Below, one piece after another: positions 35,297 through 43,835 of a stretch of DNA of 48,008 nt. The stretch covers positions 1 to 48,008 of the forward strand of contig JAHCJQ010000014.1 of NCBI GenBank assembly GCA_026126215.1. The letters are read 5' to 3'. Numbering within the stretch: position 1 is the first letter of the stretch; each line of letters opens with the position of its first letter. The notes below the pieces were generated by a model. The model saw only the letters and a list, made by a program, of their open reading frames with translations, had not been told where the DNA came from and made no database searches. This stretch comes from Alphaproteobacteria bacterium. Lineage in GTDB: Bacteria > Pseudomonadota > Alphaproteobacteria > Ferrovibrionales > Ferrovibrionaceae. The position numbers were made by a program, and so were the translations under genes.

Positions 35297-35804
35297 CGGG
35301 CTTTCCTGCCTTCGTGTCCGGCAGTTCCTTGCAAAGCCGCTCCGCGGTCAGGCGATAGCCGCAATCCCTGCCGATCCGCCTGAGCCCGCTGCCATCCTCG
35401 TCATCGGCCGAGAGCACGAGATGGATGGCCCGGCAATCGAGGGCGCGCGCCAGATCCTCGCTGGCGGCGAGGAGGACCTCGCCCGGGTCCAGCGAATGGG
35501 CGAGGCGCGCGAAAGCAAGCGGTTCCACCGTCAGGACCATGCGGTGCACCGGGTCTGTCTCCGCATCATAGGCGAACAGGCCGTATATGTAGCCTCGCGT
35601 GCAATGTATGGCTACCAGACCTTGGCGCCCCGGCGCGCGACTCGCCGAGGGCAGGCGCGACTTGGCATAGGCCCGCCATTCCGCCAGGCTGCCCCGCACA
35701 TTGCCGCAGATTCGGATCAACGCCCAGGCGGCATCGATCTGTTCATGGCGCAGTGGACTGGCGAGCAGATTACGCAAGGCAGGTCTCCCGACCGATACTG
35801 ACAT
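35289..35804 (-). CDS. Conserved hypothetical protein next to fnr, possibly GNAT-like
   Basis: A 171-residue soluble protein I cannot name. Visible features are a central stretch of alternating hydrophobics (GLVAIHCTRGYIYGLFAYDA), a following strand (RMVLTVEPLAFARL), a helix with ALDCRAIHLVL and a Lys-rich C-terminus. The strand-helix order is compatible with an acetyltransferase fold, but the acetyl-CoA loop is not evident. It is divergent from fnr, and the 158-base interval holds an FNR-type box. A role in the same response is possible but is inferred only from position. Confidence 0.6.
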   Translation of the reverse strand: MSVSVGRPALRNLLASPLRHEQIDAAWALIRICGNVRGSLAEWRAYAKSRLPSASRAPGRQGLVAIHCTRGYIYGLFAYDAETDPVHRMVLTVEPLAFARLAHSLDPGEVLLAASEDLARALDCRAIHLVLSADDEDGSGLRRIGRDCGYRLTAERLCKELPDTKAGKPVN

Positions 35805-35834
35805 TCCCTATGCCAGCCCCCGGACGGCTCTGCT

Positions 35835-35848
35835 ATGATTTAGATCAA
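35835..35848. promoter_or_regulatory. FNR/FixK-like box in the fnr promoter region
   Basis: ATGAT-TTAG-ATCAA has one mismatch to TTGAT-N4-ATCAA. It overlaps TATGAT (35834-35839), a five-of-six match to a -10 element facing fnr. A box on the -10 would repress rather than activate, suggesting negative autoregulation. The -35 region is poor, so the promoter assignment is tentative. Confidence 0.55.
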
Positions 35849-35962
35849 CCGGACGAATTCGCACCCCGCGCAGGCGGTGGTTTTGGCCGGTGGCGGGGCG
35901 ATCGCGCAGCCTGCTGTTGGCGAGGCGCTGGCGGGTTGCGAGACAGGGAGCGGGCAGTCACC

Positions 35963-36724
35963 GTGAATTCCGGCACCTTCAGAACGGGTCAGGGCCAGGG
36001 CACACTGCCCAAGGCGACCCGGCGGGAACTCGACAAGGACAATCCGTGCGCGGCCTGCAGCGTTCGGGAGATGACGGTATGTGCCCCGCTCGACGACGAG
36101 GAGCAGCGGCGGTTACGGGCCATCTCCACCACGCTCAAGCTGGAGCCGCGCCGGATGGTCTTCGAGGAGGGCGCGCCGGCGGAGTATGTCTACAACATCA
36201 CTTCGGGGGCGGTGAGCCTGTCGAAGTCGCTCGCTGACGGGCGCCGGCAGATCACCGGTTTCCTCTATCCCGGCGATTTCCTTGGCCTGACGCACAATGT
36301 GGCTTATGCCTATACGGCCGAGACCCTGACGCATGTCTGCATCTGCCGTTTCCCGCGCAAGAAGTTCGAGGAGATGCTGCTCGCGCTGCCGCAGATGGAG
36401 CATCGCCTGCTCACCATCGCCTCGAACGAGCTGGCGACGGCGCAGGACCAGATGCTGCTGCTCGGCCGCAAGACCGCCAGCGAACGGCTGGCCTCATTCC
36501 TGGTCGGCCTCATCGACCGGCAGGCGGCACGAGGCGGTGCCATCGACGTCATCGACCTGCCGATGGGCCGCGGCGAGATCGCCGATTATCTCGGCCTGAC
36601 CATCGAAACCGTGAGCCGCACCTTTACGAAGCTGAAACAGGCCGGTGCCATCGCGCTGCCGGATGCCAATTCGGTGCGCATCATCGGCGCCGGCCGCCTG
36701 CGCGACCTGGCCAGCGGCAACTAG
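35963..36724 (+). CDS. fnr: FNR-type oxygen-sensing transcription regulator (FnrL/FnrN group)
   Basis: A 253-residue Crp/Fnr protein starting at a GTG with GGGAG 12 bases before it; the open frame extends further without support. Cluster cysteines Cys29, Cys32 and Cys40 (C-x2-C-x7-C), plus Cys126 in the cyclic-nucleotide-like domain, would hold an oxygen-labile [4Fe-4S] cluster, so this is a true sensor rather than a FixK without cysteines. The recognition helix (DYLGLTIETVSRTFTKLKQA) carries the E-x2-S-R residues that read TTGAT-N4-ATCAA. Boxes of this kind precede several units in the window. It acts in the cytoplasm as an anaerobic or microaerobic activator. Confidence 0.93.
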   Translation: MNSGTFRTGQGQGTLPKATRRELDKDNPCAACSVREMTVCAPLDDEEQRRLRAISTTLKLEPRRMVFEEGAPAEYVYNITSGAVSLSKSLADGRRQITGFLYPGDFLGLTHNVAYAYTAETLTHVCICRFPRKKFEEMLLALPQMEHRLLTIASNELATAQDQMLLLGRKTASERLASFLVGLIDRQAARGGAIDVIDLPMGRGEIADYLGLTIETVSRTFTKLKQAGAIALPDANSVRIIGAGRLRDLASGN

Positions 36725-36764
36725 GCTTTCCGCCCGTCGCGAGAGGACGGGACCGGCCGACTCC

Positions 36765-37520
36765 ATGCCCCACCACCAACACGGACTGGATGGCCTGTTT
36801 TTCTCCGGCTTGCCCGGCCTGCCCGAGGCGCTGGCTCTGCCGGTCCTGCTCTTCCTTGCCGGCCTCGCCGGCGGGTTCGCCCACTGCGCCGGCATGTGCG
36901 GGCCTTTCGTGCTGTCCCAGGTCAGCGCCGGACTGGCCCGCCGCCCGGTCTCGGACATGGCTGGACCGCGACGTCTACGTGGCGGGCTGCTGCTGGCCTA
37001 TCACGCAGGCCGGATCGTCAGCTATGCCCTTCTCGGCGGCCTTGCCGGGTTGATCGGCGGCGGCGTGGCCGCGCTGTCGGGATGGCGATTCCTGGTGGGC
37101 TTGGCGCTGCTGGCGGCGGCAGCCCTGTTCATGGACGAAGCGACCGGCGCGCGATTCCGCCGACGCCTGGCGCTCGCGGCCGCCGGAGATTGGGGCGCGT
37201 GGCTCTCGCGCCGGGCTGCACCCCTGCTGCGCGAGCCGGGTCCGATGCGTGGCTTCGCGCTTGGCCTGTTGCTCGGCCTGCTGCCCTGCGGCCTGCTTTA
37301 TGCCGCTCTCGCGGCGGCAGCGGGCACGGGCGGTTTTCTGCCAGGCATGTTCGCCATGGCGGCCTTCGCCGCCGGAACCGTGCCGGCACTGGTCCTCGTC
37401 GGATTGCTCGGCAGTGCGGTGCTGGCGCGCAGGCGGGGGGCGGCCAGCCTCCTCGCGCGCGCGGTCATGGCCGCCAATGCGCTGTTCCTTGCCTATCTCG
37501 CGTTGCGGACCATGCTCTAG
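36765..37520 (+). CDS. Sulfite exporter TauE/SafE-like membrane protein, cbb3-associated
   Basis: A 251-residue membrane protein from the ATG at 36765. It has six or more hydrophobic segments, and its first one carries the motif GGFAHCAGMCGPFVLSQV, seen in the SafE-like proteins that accompany cbb3 oxidase and copper-handling genes. A second motif, GLLPCGLLYAALAAA, completes the inverted repeat. Its position between fnr and the cco operon suggests transport or redox work for oxidase assembly, perhaps copper. The substrate is unproven. A His-rich N-terminus (MPHHQHG) may bind metal. The stop is one base from the stop of the convergent DUF2189 gene. Confidence 0.8.
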   Translation: MPHHQHGLDGLFFSGLPGLPEALALPVLLFLAGLAGGFAHCAGMCGPFVLSQVSAGLARRPVSDMAGPRRLRGGLLLAYHAGRIVSYALLGGLAGLIGGGVAALSGWRFLVGLALLAAAALFMDEATGARFRRRLALAAAGDWGAWLSRRAAPLLREPGPMRGFALGLLLGLLPCGLLYAALAAAAGTGGFLPGMFAMAAFAAGTVPALVLVGLLGSAVLARRRGAASLLARAVMAANALFLAYLALRTML

Positions 37521-37521
37521 T

Positions 37522-38298
37522 CTAGTCGTGCACCACGAGGTCGCGGTAGGCATGCCAGCTCGCATGGGCGATCAGCGGCAGGACGATCGCCAGTCCGATG
37601 AAGAACGTGACGATGCCGCATGCGGTGAAGCCCACGATCAGCGCCGCCCAGAGCGCCATGGAGCGGTAGTTCGCGCGCGCGGCGGTCATCGAGGTGGCGA
37701 CCGCCGTGATCACGTTCACGTCGCGGTCGAGCAGCATCGGGATCGACACGACGCTGACCGCGAAGGCGAGCGTGGCGAACGCCGCGCCGATGATCGTGCC
37801 GGTGATGAGGAATGGCAGGCTGGCCGGCGAAAGAAAGATGGTCTGTATCAGATCGCCGAAGCCCGGATTGCGCCCGGAAAAGAACAGCGCGAAGAGAAGC
37901 AGCGCGACGCGCACCCAGACCAAATGGATGAGGAGCAGCACCACGCCGAGCAGGGCGATCTGGCGCGGCGCCCGCCACGCGGTCAGCGCGACGCGGAGAT
38001 CGACCGTCTCGCCGGCCATGTGCCGCCGGCTGACCTCGTAGAGGCCGACGGCGAGCAGCGGCGCCACGATGAAGAAGCCGCCGATCAGAGGCAGGAAGAG
38101 ATAGAACAGGCCCGATAGCCAGAGCCCGAAGGTGAGTGCGTAGCTCAGTGCCACGAAGCCCGCGCCGTAGGCAAGGCTCACCCTTGGCGCGCGCGTGAAA
38201 TCCTTCCATCCGGCCGCCAGCCAGTTCCACGGACGATCGACCGGCACGAGCGCGATGCGCGGGCTCGGGCTGGTGAAGACTGGCACGGTCACGCTCAT
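37522..38298 (-). CDS. Integral membrane protein, DUF2189 family
   Basis: A 258-residue protein. The Met at 38298 is chosen because GGGGGAG lies seven bases upstream on this strand; the longer frame has no site. About six hydrophobic segments alternate with short polar loops, beginning WLAAGWKDFTRAPRVSLAYG, a hallmark of DUF2189 proteins, and ending IAHASWHAYRDLV. Function is unknown. The family often sits near cytochrome oxidase genes. Here it is head-to-head with ccoN, and the 205 bases between them hold an FNR box, so both may be controlled together. Confidence 0.8.
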   Translation of the reverse strand: MSVTVPVFTSPSPRIALVPVDRPWNWLAAGWKDFTRAPRVSLAYGAGFVALSYALTFGLWLSGLFYLFLPLIGGFFIVAPLLAVGLYEVSRRHMAGETVDLRVALTAWRAPRQIALLGVVLLLIHLVWVRVALLLFALFFSGRNPGFGDLIQTIFLSPASLPFLITGTIIGAAFATLAFAVSVVSIPMLLDRDVNVITAVATSMTAARANYRSMALWAALIVGFTACGIVTFFIGLAIVLPLIAHASWHAYRDLVVHD

Positions 38299-38396
38299 CT
38301 GGCTCCCCCTTGGCGGCATCTTGTCGCTGCGGCAAATCGATCTGTCGTCTTGCCGTCCATGGTCGCTAATTCTTTGTCGCATCGTGCCTATCCGCG

Positions 38397-38410
38397 TTGA
38401 TCTGCGTCAA
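38397..38410. promoter_or_regulatory. FNR box upstream of ccoN
   Basis: TTGAT-CTGC-GTCAA. With its centre at -41.5, the -10 position is GATGAT (38433-38438), four of six bases matching TATAAT. That predicts a transcript start near 38445, about 60 bases before the ccoN ATG. FNR or FixK control of ccoNOQP is well established in alphaproteobacteria, so this box is the best supported of the set. Confidence 0.78.
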
Positions 38411-38503
38411 TGCCCGAGCGCGCAGCGGCGTCGATGATCGCCTTACAGTGTCGAGGCGCCACCGCCTGCGACTTGCCCGCCGCCGTTGCTTTCGAGGGGG
38501 AAC

Positions 38504-39982
38504 ATGCAGAAAGCCAGCCCAGCCAGTCCAATGGGTTACGGGATGGATGCCGAGCAGCCCTATATCGAGGACGTGGTCCGCGCCTTTGTCGCGGCCACCG
38601 TCTTCTGGGCCGTGGTGGCATTCCTCGCCGGCGTCTATATCGCGCTTCAGCTTGCCTTCCCGGCGCTCAATCTCGGCCTCGAATGGACGACCTTCGGCAG
38701 GCTGCGGCCGGTCCATACCTCGGCCGCCATCTTTGCCTTCGGCGGCAATGCGCTGATCGGTACTTCCTTCTATGTGGTGCAGCGCACCTGCCGCGCCGCA
38801 CTCTGGGGCGGTCCGGTGCCGGCGTGGTTCGTCTTCTGGGGCTACCAGCTCTTCATCGTCCTGGCCGCGCTTGGCTACGTCATGGGCTACACCCAGTCAA
38901 AGGAATATGCCGAGCCCGAATGGTACGTCGATCTCTGGCTGACCCTGGTCTGGGTCGTCTATTTCATGATCTTCATCGGCACGCTGATCAAGCGCGAGGA
39001 ACCGCACATCTATGTGGCAAACTGGTTCTACCTCGCCTTCATCATCACGGTGGCGATGCTGCACATCGTCAACAACCTGTCGCTGCCAGTCTCGATCTTC
39101 GGCGCAAAGAGCTACTCGGCCTTCGCCGGCGTGCAGGATGCGCTCACGCAATGGTGGTATGGCCACAACGCGGTCGGCTTCTTCCTGACCGCGGGCTTCC
39201 TCGCCATCATGTACTACTTCATCCCGAAGGCGGCGGGACGGCCGATCTATTCTTACCGGCTGTCGATCATCCATTTCTGGTCGCTGATCTTCCTCTATAT
39301 CTGGGCCGGCCCGCATCATCTGCATTATACAGCGCTGCCGGACTGGGCACAGACCCTCGGCATGGCGTTCTCGGTCATGCTGTGGATGCCGAGCTGGGGC
39401 GGCATGATCAACGGAATCATGACCCTCTCCGGTGCCTGGGACAAGCTGCGCACCGATCCCGGCCTGCGCTTCTCCGTGACCGCCGTCGGCTTCTATGGGA
39501 TGGCGACCTTCGAGGGGCCGGTGATGTCCATCCGCCAGGTCAACGCGCTCAGCCACTATACGGACTGGACGGTCGGACATGTTCATTCAGGCGCGCTTGG
39601 CTGGAATGCCTTCGTCACGTTCGGCGCGCTCTACTATCTCGTTCCGGTTCTCTGGAAGCGGGCCGGTCTCTATTCGACCCGGCTGGTGGCCTGGCACTTC
39701 TGGCTTGGGACCCTCGGAATCGTGCTCTACATCACCGCCATGTGGGTGAGCGGCATCATGCAGGGCCTGATGTGGCGGGCCTATGACGAATATGGCTTCC
39801 TGCAGTATTCGTTCGTCGAGACCGTCGCCGCGATGCGGCCCTTCTACATGATCCGCGCGCTCGGCGGGATCCTGTTCCTCGGTGGGGCACTGCTCATGGT
39901 CTACAACCTTTGGCGCACGGCGCAGGGCCATGTCGCCGGGCAGCCGGCGGCACGGGCCGCGACCGTGCAACCGGCCGAGTGA
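38504..39982 (+). CDS. ccoN: Cytochrome c oxidase cbb3 catalytic subunit CcoN
   Basis: A 492-residue subunit. The ATG at 38504 follows a GAGGGGG ribosome site. It has twelve or more membrane segments. Ligands visible are the low-spin haem His in [13 protein letters not shown], the CuB histidines in WYGHNAVGF and GPHHLHY, the cbb3-specific cross-linked Tyr in [12 protein letters not shown] and the haem b3/b His pair in [10 protein letters not shown]. It is a high-affinity oxygen reductase and proton pump for microaerobic growth. It is the first gene of ccoNOQP, followed by the assembly genes. Confidence 0.97.
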   Translation: MQKASPASPMGYGMDAEQPYIEDVVRAFVAATVFWAVVAFLAGVYIALQLAFPALNLGLEWTTFGRLRPVHTSAAIFAFGGNALIGTSFYVVQRTCRAALWGGPVPAWFVFWGYQLFIVLAALGYVMGYTQSKEYAEPEWYVDLWLTLVWVVYFMIFIGTLIKREEPHIYVANWFYLAFIITVAMLHIVNNLSLPVSIFGAKSYSAFAGVQDALTQWWYGHNAVGFFLTAGFLAIMYYFIPKAAGRPIYSYRLSIIHFWSLIFLYIWAGPHHLHYTALPDWAQTLGMAFSVMLWMPSWGGMINGIMTLSGAWDKLRTDPGLRFSVTAVGFYGMATFEGPVMSIRQVNALSHYTDWTVGHVHSGALGWNAFVTFGALYYLVPVLWKRAGLYSTRLVAWHFWLGTLGIVLYITAMWVSGIMQGLMWRAYDEYGFLQYSFVETVAAMRPFYMIRALGGILFLGGALLMVYNLWRTAQGHVAGQPAARAATVQPAE

Positions 39983-39993
39983 GGGAGCGCGCG

Positions 39994-40719
39994 ATGCAGT
40001 TCAAACACGCGACCATTGAGCGCAGCGCGCCGCTGCTCGCGGTACTCACCCTGATTACCGTGGCGATCGGCGGCCTGGTGGAGATCGTGCCACTCTTCAC
40101 CATCGAATCGACCATCGAGCGGGTCCAGGGCGTGCGGCCCTATTCACCGCTCGAACTTGCCGGGCGCAACATCTATGTCCGCGAAGGCTGCTATGTCTGT
40201 CACAGCCAGCAGATCCGGCCGATGCGCGACGAGGTGGAACGCTACGGCCATTACAGCCTGGCCGCGGAAAGCATGTACGACCGTCCCTTCCAGTGGGGCT
40301 CGAAACGCACCGGGCCGGACCTTGCCCGGGTCGGCGGCAAGTACTCGAACGAATGGCACGTCGCGCACATGATCGATCCGCGATCTGTCGTGCCTGAATC
40401 GGTGATGCCCGCCTATCCTTTCCTCGCGCGCCGTCCGCTCGGCGCGGGCGACATTGCCGCGCACCTGGTGGCGAACCGGCGCCTCGGTGTTCCCTACAGC
40501 GACGAGATGATCGCCAGCGCGGCGGCCGATCTCGCCGCGCAGGCGGATCCGGAGGCGGATACATCGGATCTGCTCAAACGCTACCCCGGCGCCGTGATCG
40601 GGGATTTCGACGGCGACCCGAAGCGGCTGACCGAGATGGATGCCCTGATTGCCTACATGCAGGTCCTGGGCACCATGGTGAAGTTCCAGGGCGTGACGCC
40701 CGCCGATCTCAAGCAGTAG
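39994..40719 (+). CDS. ccoO: Cytochrome cbb3 oxidase monohaem subunit CcoO
   Basis: A 241-residue membrane-anchored cytochrome c. It starts 12 bases after ccoN behind GAGGGAG. One N-terminal membrane helix ([20 protein letters not shown]) is followed by the haem motif CYVCH in [18 protein letters not shown] and an axial-Met segment ([11 protein letters not shown]). The conserved [17 protein letters not shown] block is diagnostic of CcoO/FixO. It passes electrons from CcoP to CcoN. Confidence 0.97.
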   Translation: MQFKHATIERSAPLLAVLTLITVAIGGLVEIVPLFTIESTIERVQGVRPYSPLELAGRNIYVREGCYVCHSQQIRPMRDEVERYGHYSLAAESMYDRPFQWGSKRTGPDLARVGGKYSNEWHVAHMIDPRSVVPESVMPAYPFLARRPLGAGDIAAHLVANRRLGVPYSDEMIASAAADLAAQADPEADTSDLLKRYPGAVIGDFDGDPKRLTEMDALIAYMQVLGTMVKFQGVTPADLKQ

Positions 40720-40732
40720 AGGAGAAGGGCAG

Positions 40733-40885
40733 ATGGAGCTTGGCGAAATCTATCCCCTGCTCAGGTCGCTGTGGACAGTCTGGTTCACCGCGCTGTTCAT
40801 CGGCCTCGTCGCCTGGGCGCTCTGGCCTTCGCGGCGGGAGGAGATGCGCCGCGCCGCGCGCATTCCCCTCGATGACCAGCGCTGA
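40733..40885 (+). CDS. ccoQ: Cytochrome cbb3 oxidase small subunit CcoQ
   Basis: A 50-residue protein starting at the ATG at 40733 behind GGAGAAGGGC. One membrane segment (LWTVWFTALFIGLVAWALWP) is followed by a basic Arg-rich tail (SRREEMRRAAR). Position between ccoO and ccoP, size and topology identify CcoQ/FixQ. It stabilises the complex, especially CcoP. Being short, it is easily missed in automated calls. Confidence 0.92.
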   Translation: MELGEIYPLLRSLWTVWFTALFIGLVAWALWPSRREEMRRAARIPLDDQR

Positions 40886-40902
40886 GAGTTGAAGGATCCG
40901 TC

Positions 40903-41772
40903 ATGCCGACAAAGATCGAGAAAGACGAGATTTCGGGTCAGCAGACCACCGGGCACGAATGGGACGGGATCAAGGAACTCGACACGCCGATGCCGAAATG
41001 GTGGCTCTATACCTTCTATGCGACCATCTTATTCTCCGCGGTCTATTTCGTCCTGTTTCCGTCGGTGCCCTTCGTGAACTCTTATTTTGGCGGCATACTG
41101 GGCTACAATCAGCGAGAGGACGTGGCGCGGCGCATGGAGGAGGCAGCGGCCGAGCAGGCGCCGTTCATGCAGCGCGTCGCGGCGGCGACGCTCGAGGAGA
41201 TCAGGGGCAATCCGGAGCTGCTGACCTATGCGCAGATCGGCGGCCGGATCGCCTTTAACAACAACTGCGCCCCATGCCACCAGGTGGGAGGTGCGGGGGC
41301 CCGTGGCTATCCCAATCTCGCCGACGACGACTGGCTGTGGGGCGGGAGGCTGGAGGATATCCATAAGACCATCCAGTATGGGATCCGCAACAGCGACGAA
41401 CGTTCCCGGCAGTCGGCGATGCCCCGCTATGGCGCGGACAGGATCCTGGACCAGAAGCAGATCGGCGAGGTGGCCGAATATGTCCTGTCGCTGAGTGGAA
41501 GGGCGGAAGATGCGGAGAGGGCGGCGCGGGGCGCGCAGGTCTTCGCCGAGCAATGCGTTGCCTGCCATGGCGAGCGGGGCGAGGGCAACCGGGAGCTGGG
41601 TGCACCGGACCTGACCAATGCCATCTGGCTCTATGGCGGCGACCGGCGGTCGATCGTCGAGACCATTTACAATGCGCGCAACGGTGCCATGCCGGCTTGG
41701 GAGGGACGCCTGGACGCCGCCACCATCAAGATGCTTTCCGTCTATGTGCATGCCCTGGGCGGCGGCGAGTAG
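40903..41772 (+). CDS. ccoP: Cytochrome cbb3 oxidase dihaem subunit CcoP
   Basis: A 289-residue protein with the N-terminal CcoP signature GHEWDGIKELDTPMPKWW, one membrane helix (residues about 34-54) and two periplasmic cytochrome c domains. The haem motifs are Cys122-x2-Cys125-His126 (NCAPCH) and Cys218-x2-Cys221-His222 (QCVACH). Axial methionines are in SAMPRYG and GAMPAWEG. It accepts electrons from soluble cytochromes. The single-helix form lacks the extra N-terminal helix found in some gammaproteobacteria. Confidence 0.97.
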   Translation: MPTKIEKDEISGQQTTGHEWDGIKELDTPMPKWWLYTFYATILFSAVYFVLFPSVPFVNSYFGGILGYNQREDVARRMEEAAAEQAPFMQRVAAATLEEIRGNPELLTYAQIGGRIAFNNNCAPCHQVGGAGARGYPNLADDDWLWGGRLEDIHKTIQYGIRNSDERSRQSAMPRYGADRILDQKQIGEVAEYVLSLSGRAEDAERAARGAQVFAEQCVACHGERGEGNRELGAPDLTNAIWLYGGDRRSIVETIYNARNGAMPAWEGRLDAATIKMLSVYVHALGGGE

Positions 41773-41799
41773 GCGCCAGGCCGCCTTCGGACCGTAACC

Positions 41800-43302
41800 G
41801 TGGAGTACAAGGTGAAGGCAGCCGCCGACGAGCGGGAACACGAAGACATCGTCGCTGCGGGCCGGCCAAAAGTGGTCGAGACGCCGGCGGGGCCGCTCTA
41901 TGCCAGCCGCGTGCGCATCTATCCGCGCGGCATCAGCGGATTCTATCGCAACATCAAGTGGGGGGTGCTGGCCGTCTGCCTGGCGATCTATTACGTGACC
42001 CCGTGGATCCGCTTCGACCGGGGGCCCGGAGCGCCGGACCAGGCGGTGCTGCTCGACATCACCAACGCACGCGGCTATTTCTTCTGGATCGAGATATGGC
42101 CGCAGGAGATCTACTATCTGACCGGCCTTCTGCTGATCGGCGCGGTTGGCCTGTTTCTCGTTTCCAGCCTGTTCGGCCGCCTCTGGTGCGGCTATACCTG
42201 TCCGCAGACGGTCTGGACCGATCTCTTCATGCTGGTCGAACGCTGGATAGAGGGCGAGCGCCACCAGCGCATGCGGCTCGACCGCGCGCCCATGAGCGCC
42301 GCGAAGTTCGCGCGCAAGTCCGCCAAGCACGCCGCCTGGCTGCTCATCTCGCTCGCCACTGGCGGCGCCTGGATTTTCTATTTCAACGACGCGCCGACGA
42401 CCATGGTCGAGGTGCTGACCGGCCAATCCTCGCTGAAGCTCTATTTCTTCGTCGGACTGTTCACCGCCACCACGTATGTTCTTGCCGGGTTCGCGCGCGA
42501 ACAGGTCTGCACCTACATGTGCCCGTGGCCACGGTTCCAGGCCGCCATGCTGGACGAGCAGACACTGACGGTGACCTATCAGGCCTGGCGCGGGGAGCCG
42601 CGTGGCAAGCACAAACAGGGCGATAGCTGGGAAGGTCGAGGCGACTGCGTCGATTGCCGGGCCTGCATTGCCGTCTGCCCGACCGGCATCGACATCCGGG
42701 ACGGGATGCAGCTCGAATGCATCGGCTGCGGACTTTGCATCGATGCGTGCAACGACATCATGGGGAAGGTCGGACGGCCGCGCGAGTTGATCACGTTCGC
42801 CACCCTGGCCTCGCAGGCGGAGCGTGCCAAGGGCCACGAGGCGCCCTACAGGCTGCTGCGCCCTCGGACCATCATCTACGCGACGATGCTCGTGGCCGTC
42901 TCAGGCGCCATGCTGGCGGCACTGCTCCTGCGCGCCGACGTGACCCTCACGGTGATCAGGGACCGTCTGCCGCTGTTCGTCACGCTTTCGGATGGCTCGA
43001 TACGGAACGGCTATACGGTGAAGATCGGCAACAAGGCCCATGAAGAGCGGGAGTTCCGTGTCCTTCTCGACGGAGCGGCGGTGGCCGGTGCCGAGGTTTC
43101 GCTTGGCGAGGCGGCGGGTGTCAGCGGCGAAAGCGTTGCTGTGCGCGCGGACTCGGTAGGGACCGTCAGGGTCTATGCCCGTCTCGAACGGGCCGCTGTG
43201 ACGGCGGAAAGCCTGCCGGTCGATATCGTCCTTCTGGATCGCACTGGCCGCGAAGTGGCGCGTGAGCGCACGGTGTTTCGCGGGCCGGCGGGCCGGCCAT
43301 GA
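41800..43302 (+). CDS. ccoG: Cytochrome oxidase accessory protein CcoG (FixG/RdxA-like)
   Basis: A 500-residue protein with the GTG at 41800. A second GTG at 41812 has GGAG six bases before it and may be the real start. It has an N-terminal YPRGISGFYRNIKW motif, four or five membrane helices and CGYTCPQTVWTD and CTYMCPWPRFQ motifs. Two [4Fe-4S] ferredoxin clusters lie in CVDCRACIAVCP and CIGCGLCIDAC, and a periplasmic Ig-like C-terminal domain follows. CcoG proteins reduce cuprous/cupric copper for insertion into cbb3 oxidase. It lies 27 bases after ccoP and begins the assembly part of the operon. Confidence 0.95.
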   Translation: MEYKVKAAADEREHEDIVAAGRPKVVETPAGPLYASRVRIYPRGISGFYRNIKWGVLAVCLAIYYVTPWIRFDRGPGAPDQAVLLDITNARGYFFWIEIWPQEIYYLTGLLLIGAVGLFLVSSLFGRLWCGYTCPQTVWTDLFMLVERWIEGERHQRMRLDRAPMSAAKFARKSAKHAAWLLISLATGGAWIFYFNDAPTTMVEVLTGQSSLKLYFFVGLFTATTYVLAGFAREQVCTYMCPWPRFQAAMLDEQTLTVTYQAWRGEPRGKHKQGDSWEGRGDCVDCRACIAVCPTGIDIRDGMQLECIGCGLCIDACNDIMGKVGRPRELITFATLASQAERAKGHEAPYRLLRPRTIIYATMLVAVSGAMLAALLLRADVTLTVIRDRLPLFVTLSDGSIRNGYTVKIGNKAHEEREFRVLLDGAAVAGAEVSLGEAAGVSGESVAVRADSVGTVRVYARLERAAVTAESLPVDIVLLDRTGREVARERTVFRGPAGRP

Positions 43303-43316
43303 AGGGAGGATCAGGC

Positions 43317-43835
43317 ATGAACCTGGGGCAGGACGTGACGGCCGGCGGCGGGCAGGCGCGCAAGCGGCGCTCGCTCATTCCGCTCGCCTTCTTCCTGCCC
43401 ATGGCAGTGGTGGTCCTGGTGAACGGTTTACTGGTCTTCTTCGCCGTCAGCACCTGGCAGGGACTGGTCGTGGAAAAGCCCTATGAAAAGGGTCTCGCCT
43501 ACAATCAGGCTCTGGAGCGCAAGATGCGTGCCGAACGTCTGGGCTGGAGTCTCGAACTCGGTTTCGTCCCGACTGGCGCAGCGCCTGGCGCAGGCGAGGT
43601 GGCGGCGCGAATCCACGGGGCTGCCGGCGAGACGCTGCCGGGACTTGCCGTGGAAGCGCGCATTTCCCGTCCGGTGGAGAACCTGGCGCCCATCGTGCTG
43701 GAGTTGCCCTACCGGGGCGAGGGGCGTTTTGCCGCGCCGGTGGTGCTGCCCCTGCCCGGCCAATGGGATGTGGAAATCGTTGCCTCGAACGGCATCGACC
43801 GGCTCGATGGCCGGCGCCGCATCTTCGTGCGATGA
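43317..43835 (+). CDS. ccoH: cbb3 oxidase assembly protein CcoH (FixH)
   Basis: A 172-residue protein. The ATG at 43317 is preferred because AGGGAGGA lies just upstream; an earlier ATG at 43299 overlaps the ccoG stop. One N-terminal membrane helix (PLAFFLPMAVVVLVNGLLVF) is followed by VSTWQGLVVEKPYEKGLAYN, a FixH hallmark, and a periplasmic beta-domain. It helps late assembly of the oxidase with CcoN and CcoP. The stop overlaps the ccoI start (ATGA). Confidence 0.92.
   Translation: MNLGQDVTAGGGQARKRRSLIPLAFFLPMAVVVLVNGLLVFFAVSTWQGLVVEKPYEKGLAYNQALERKMRAERLGWSLELGFVPTGAAPGAGEVAARIHGAAGETLPGLAVEARISRPVENLAPIVLELPYRGEGRFAAPVVLPLPGQWDVEIVASNGIDRLDGRRRIFVR

Noticed and set aside
41029..42837. 602-residue open frame antisense to ccoP and ccoG
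   Set aside because: Spans two certain genes on the other strand and shows only composition-driven openness.
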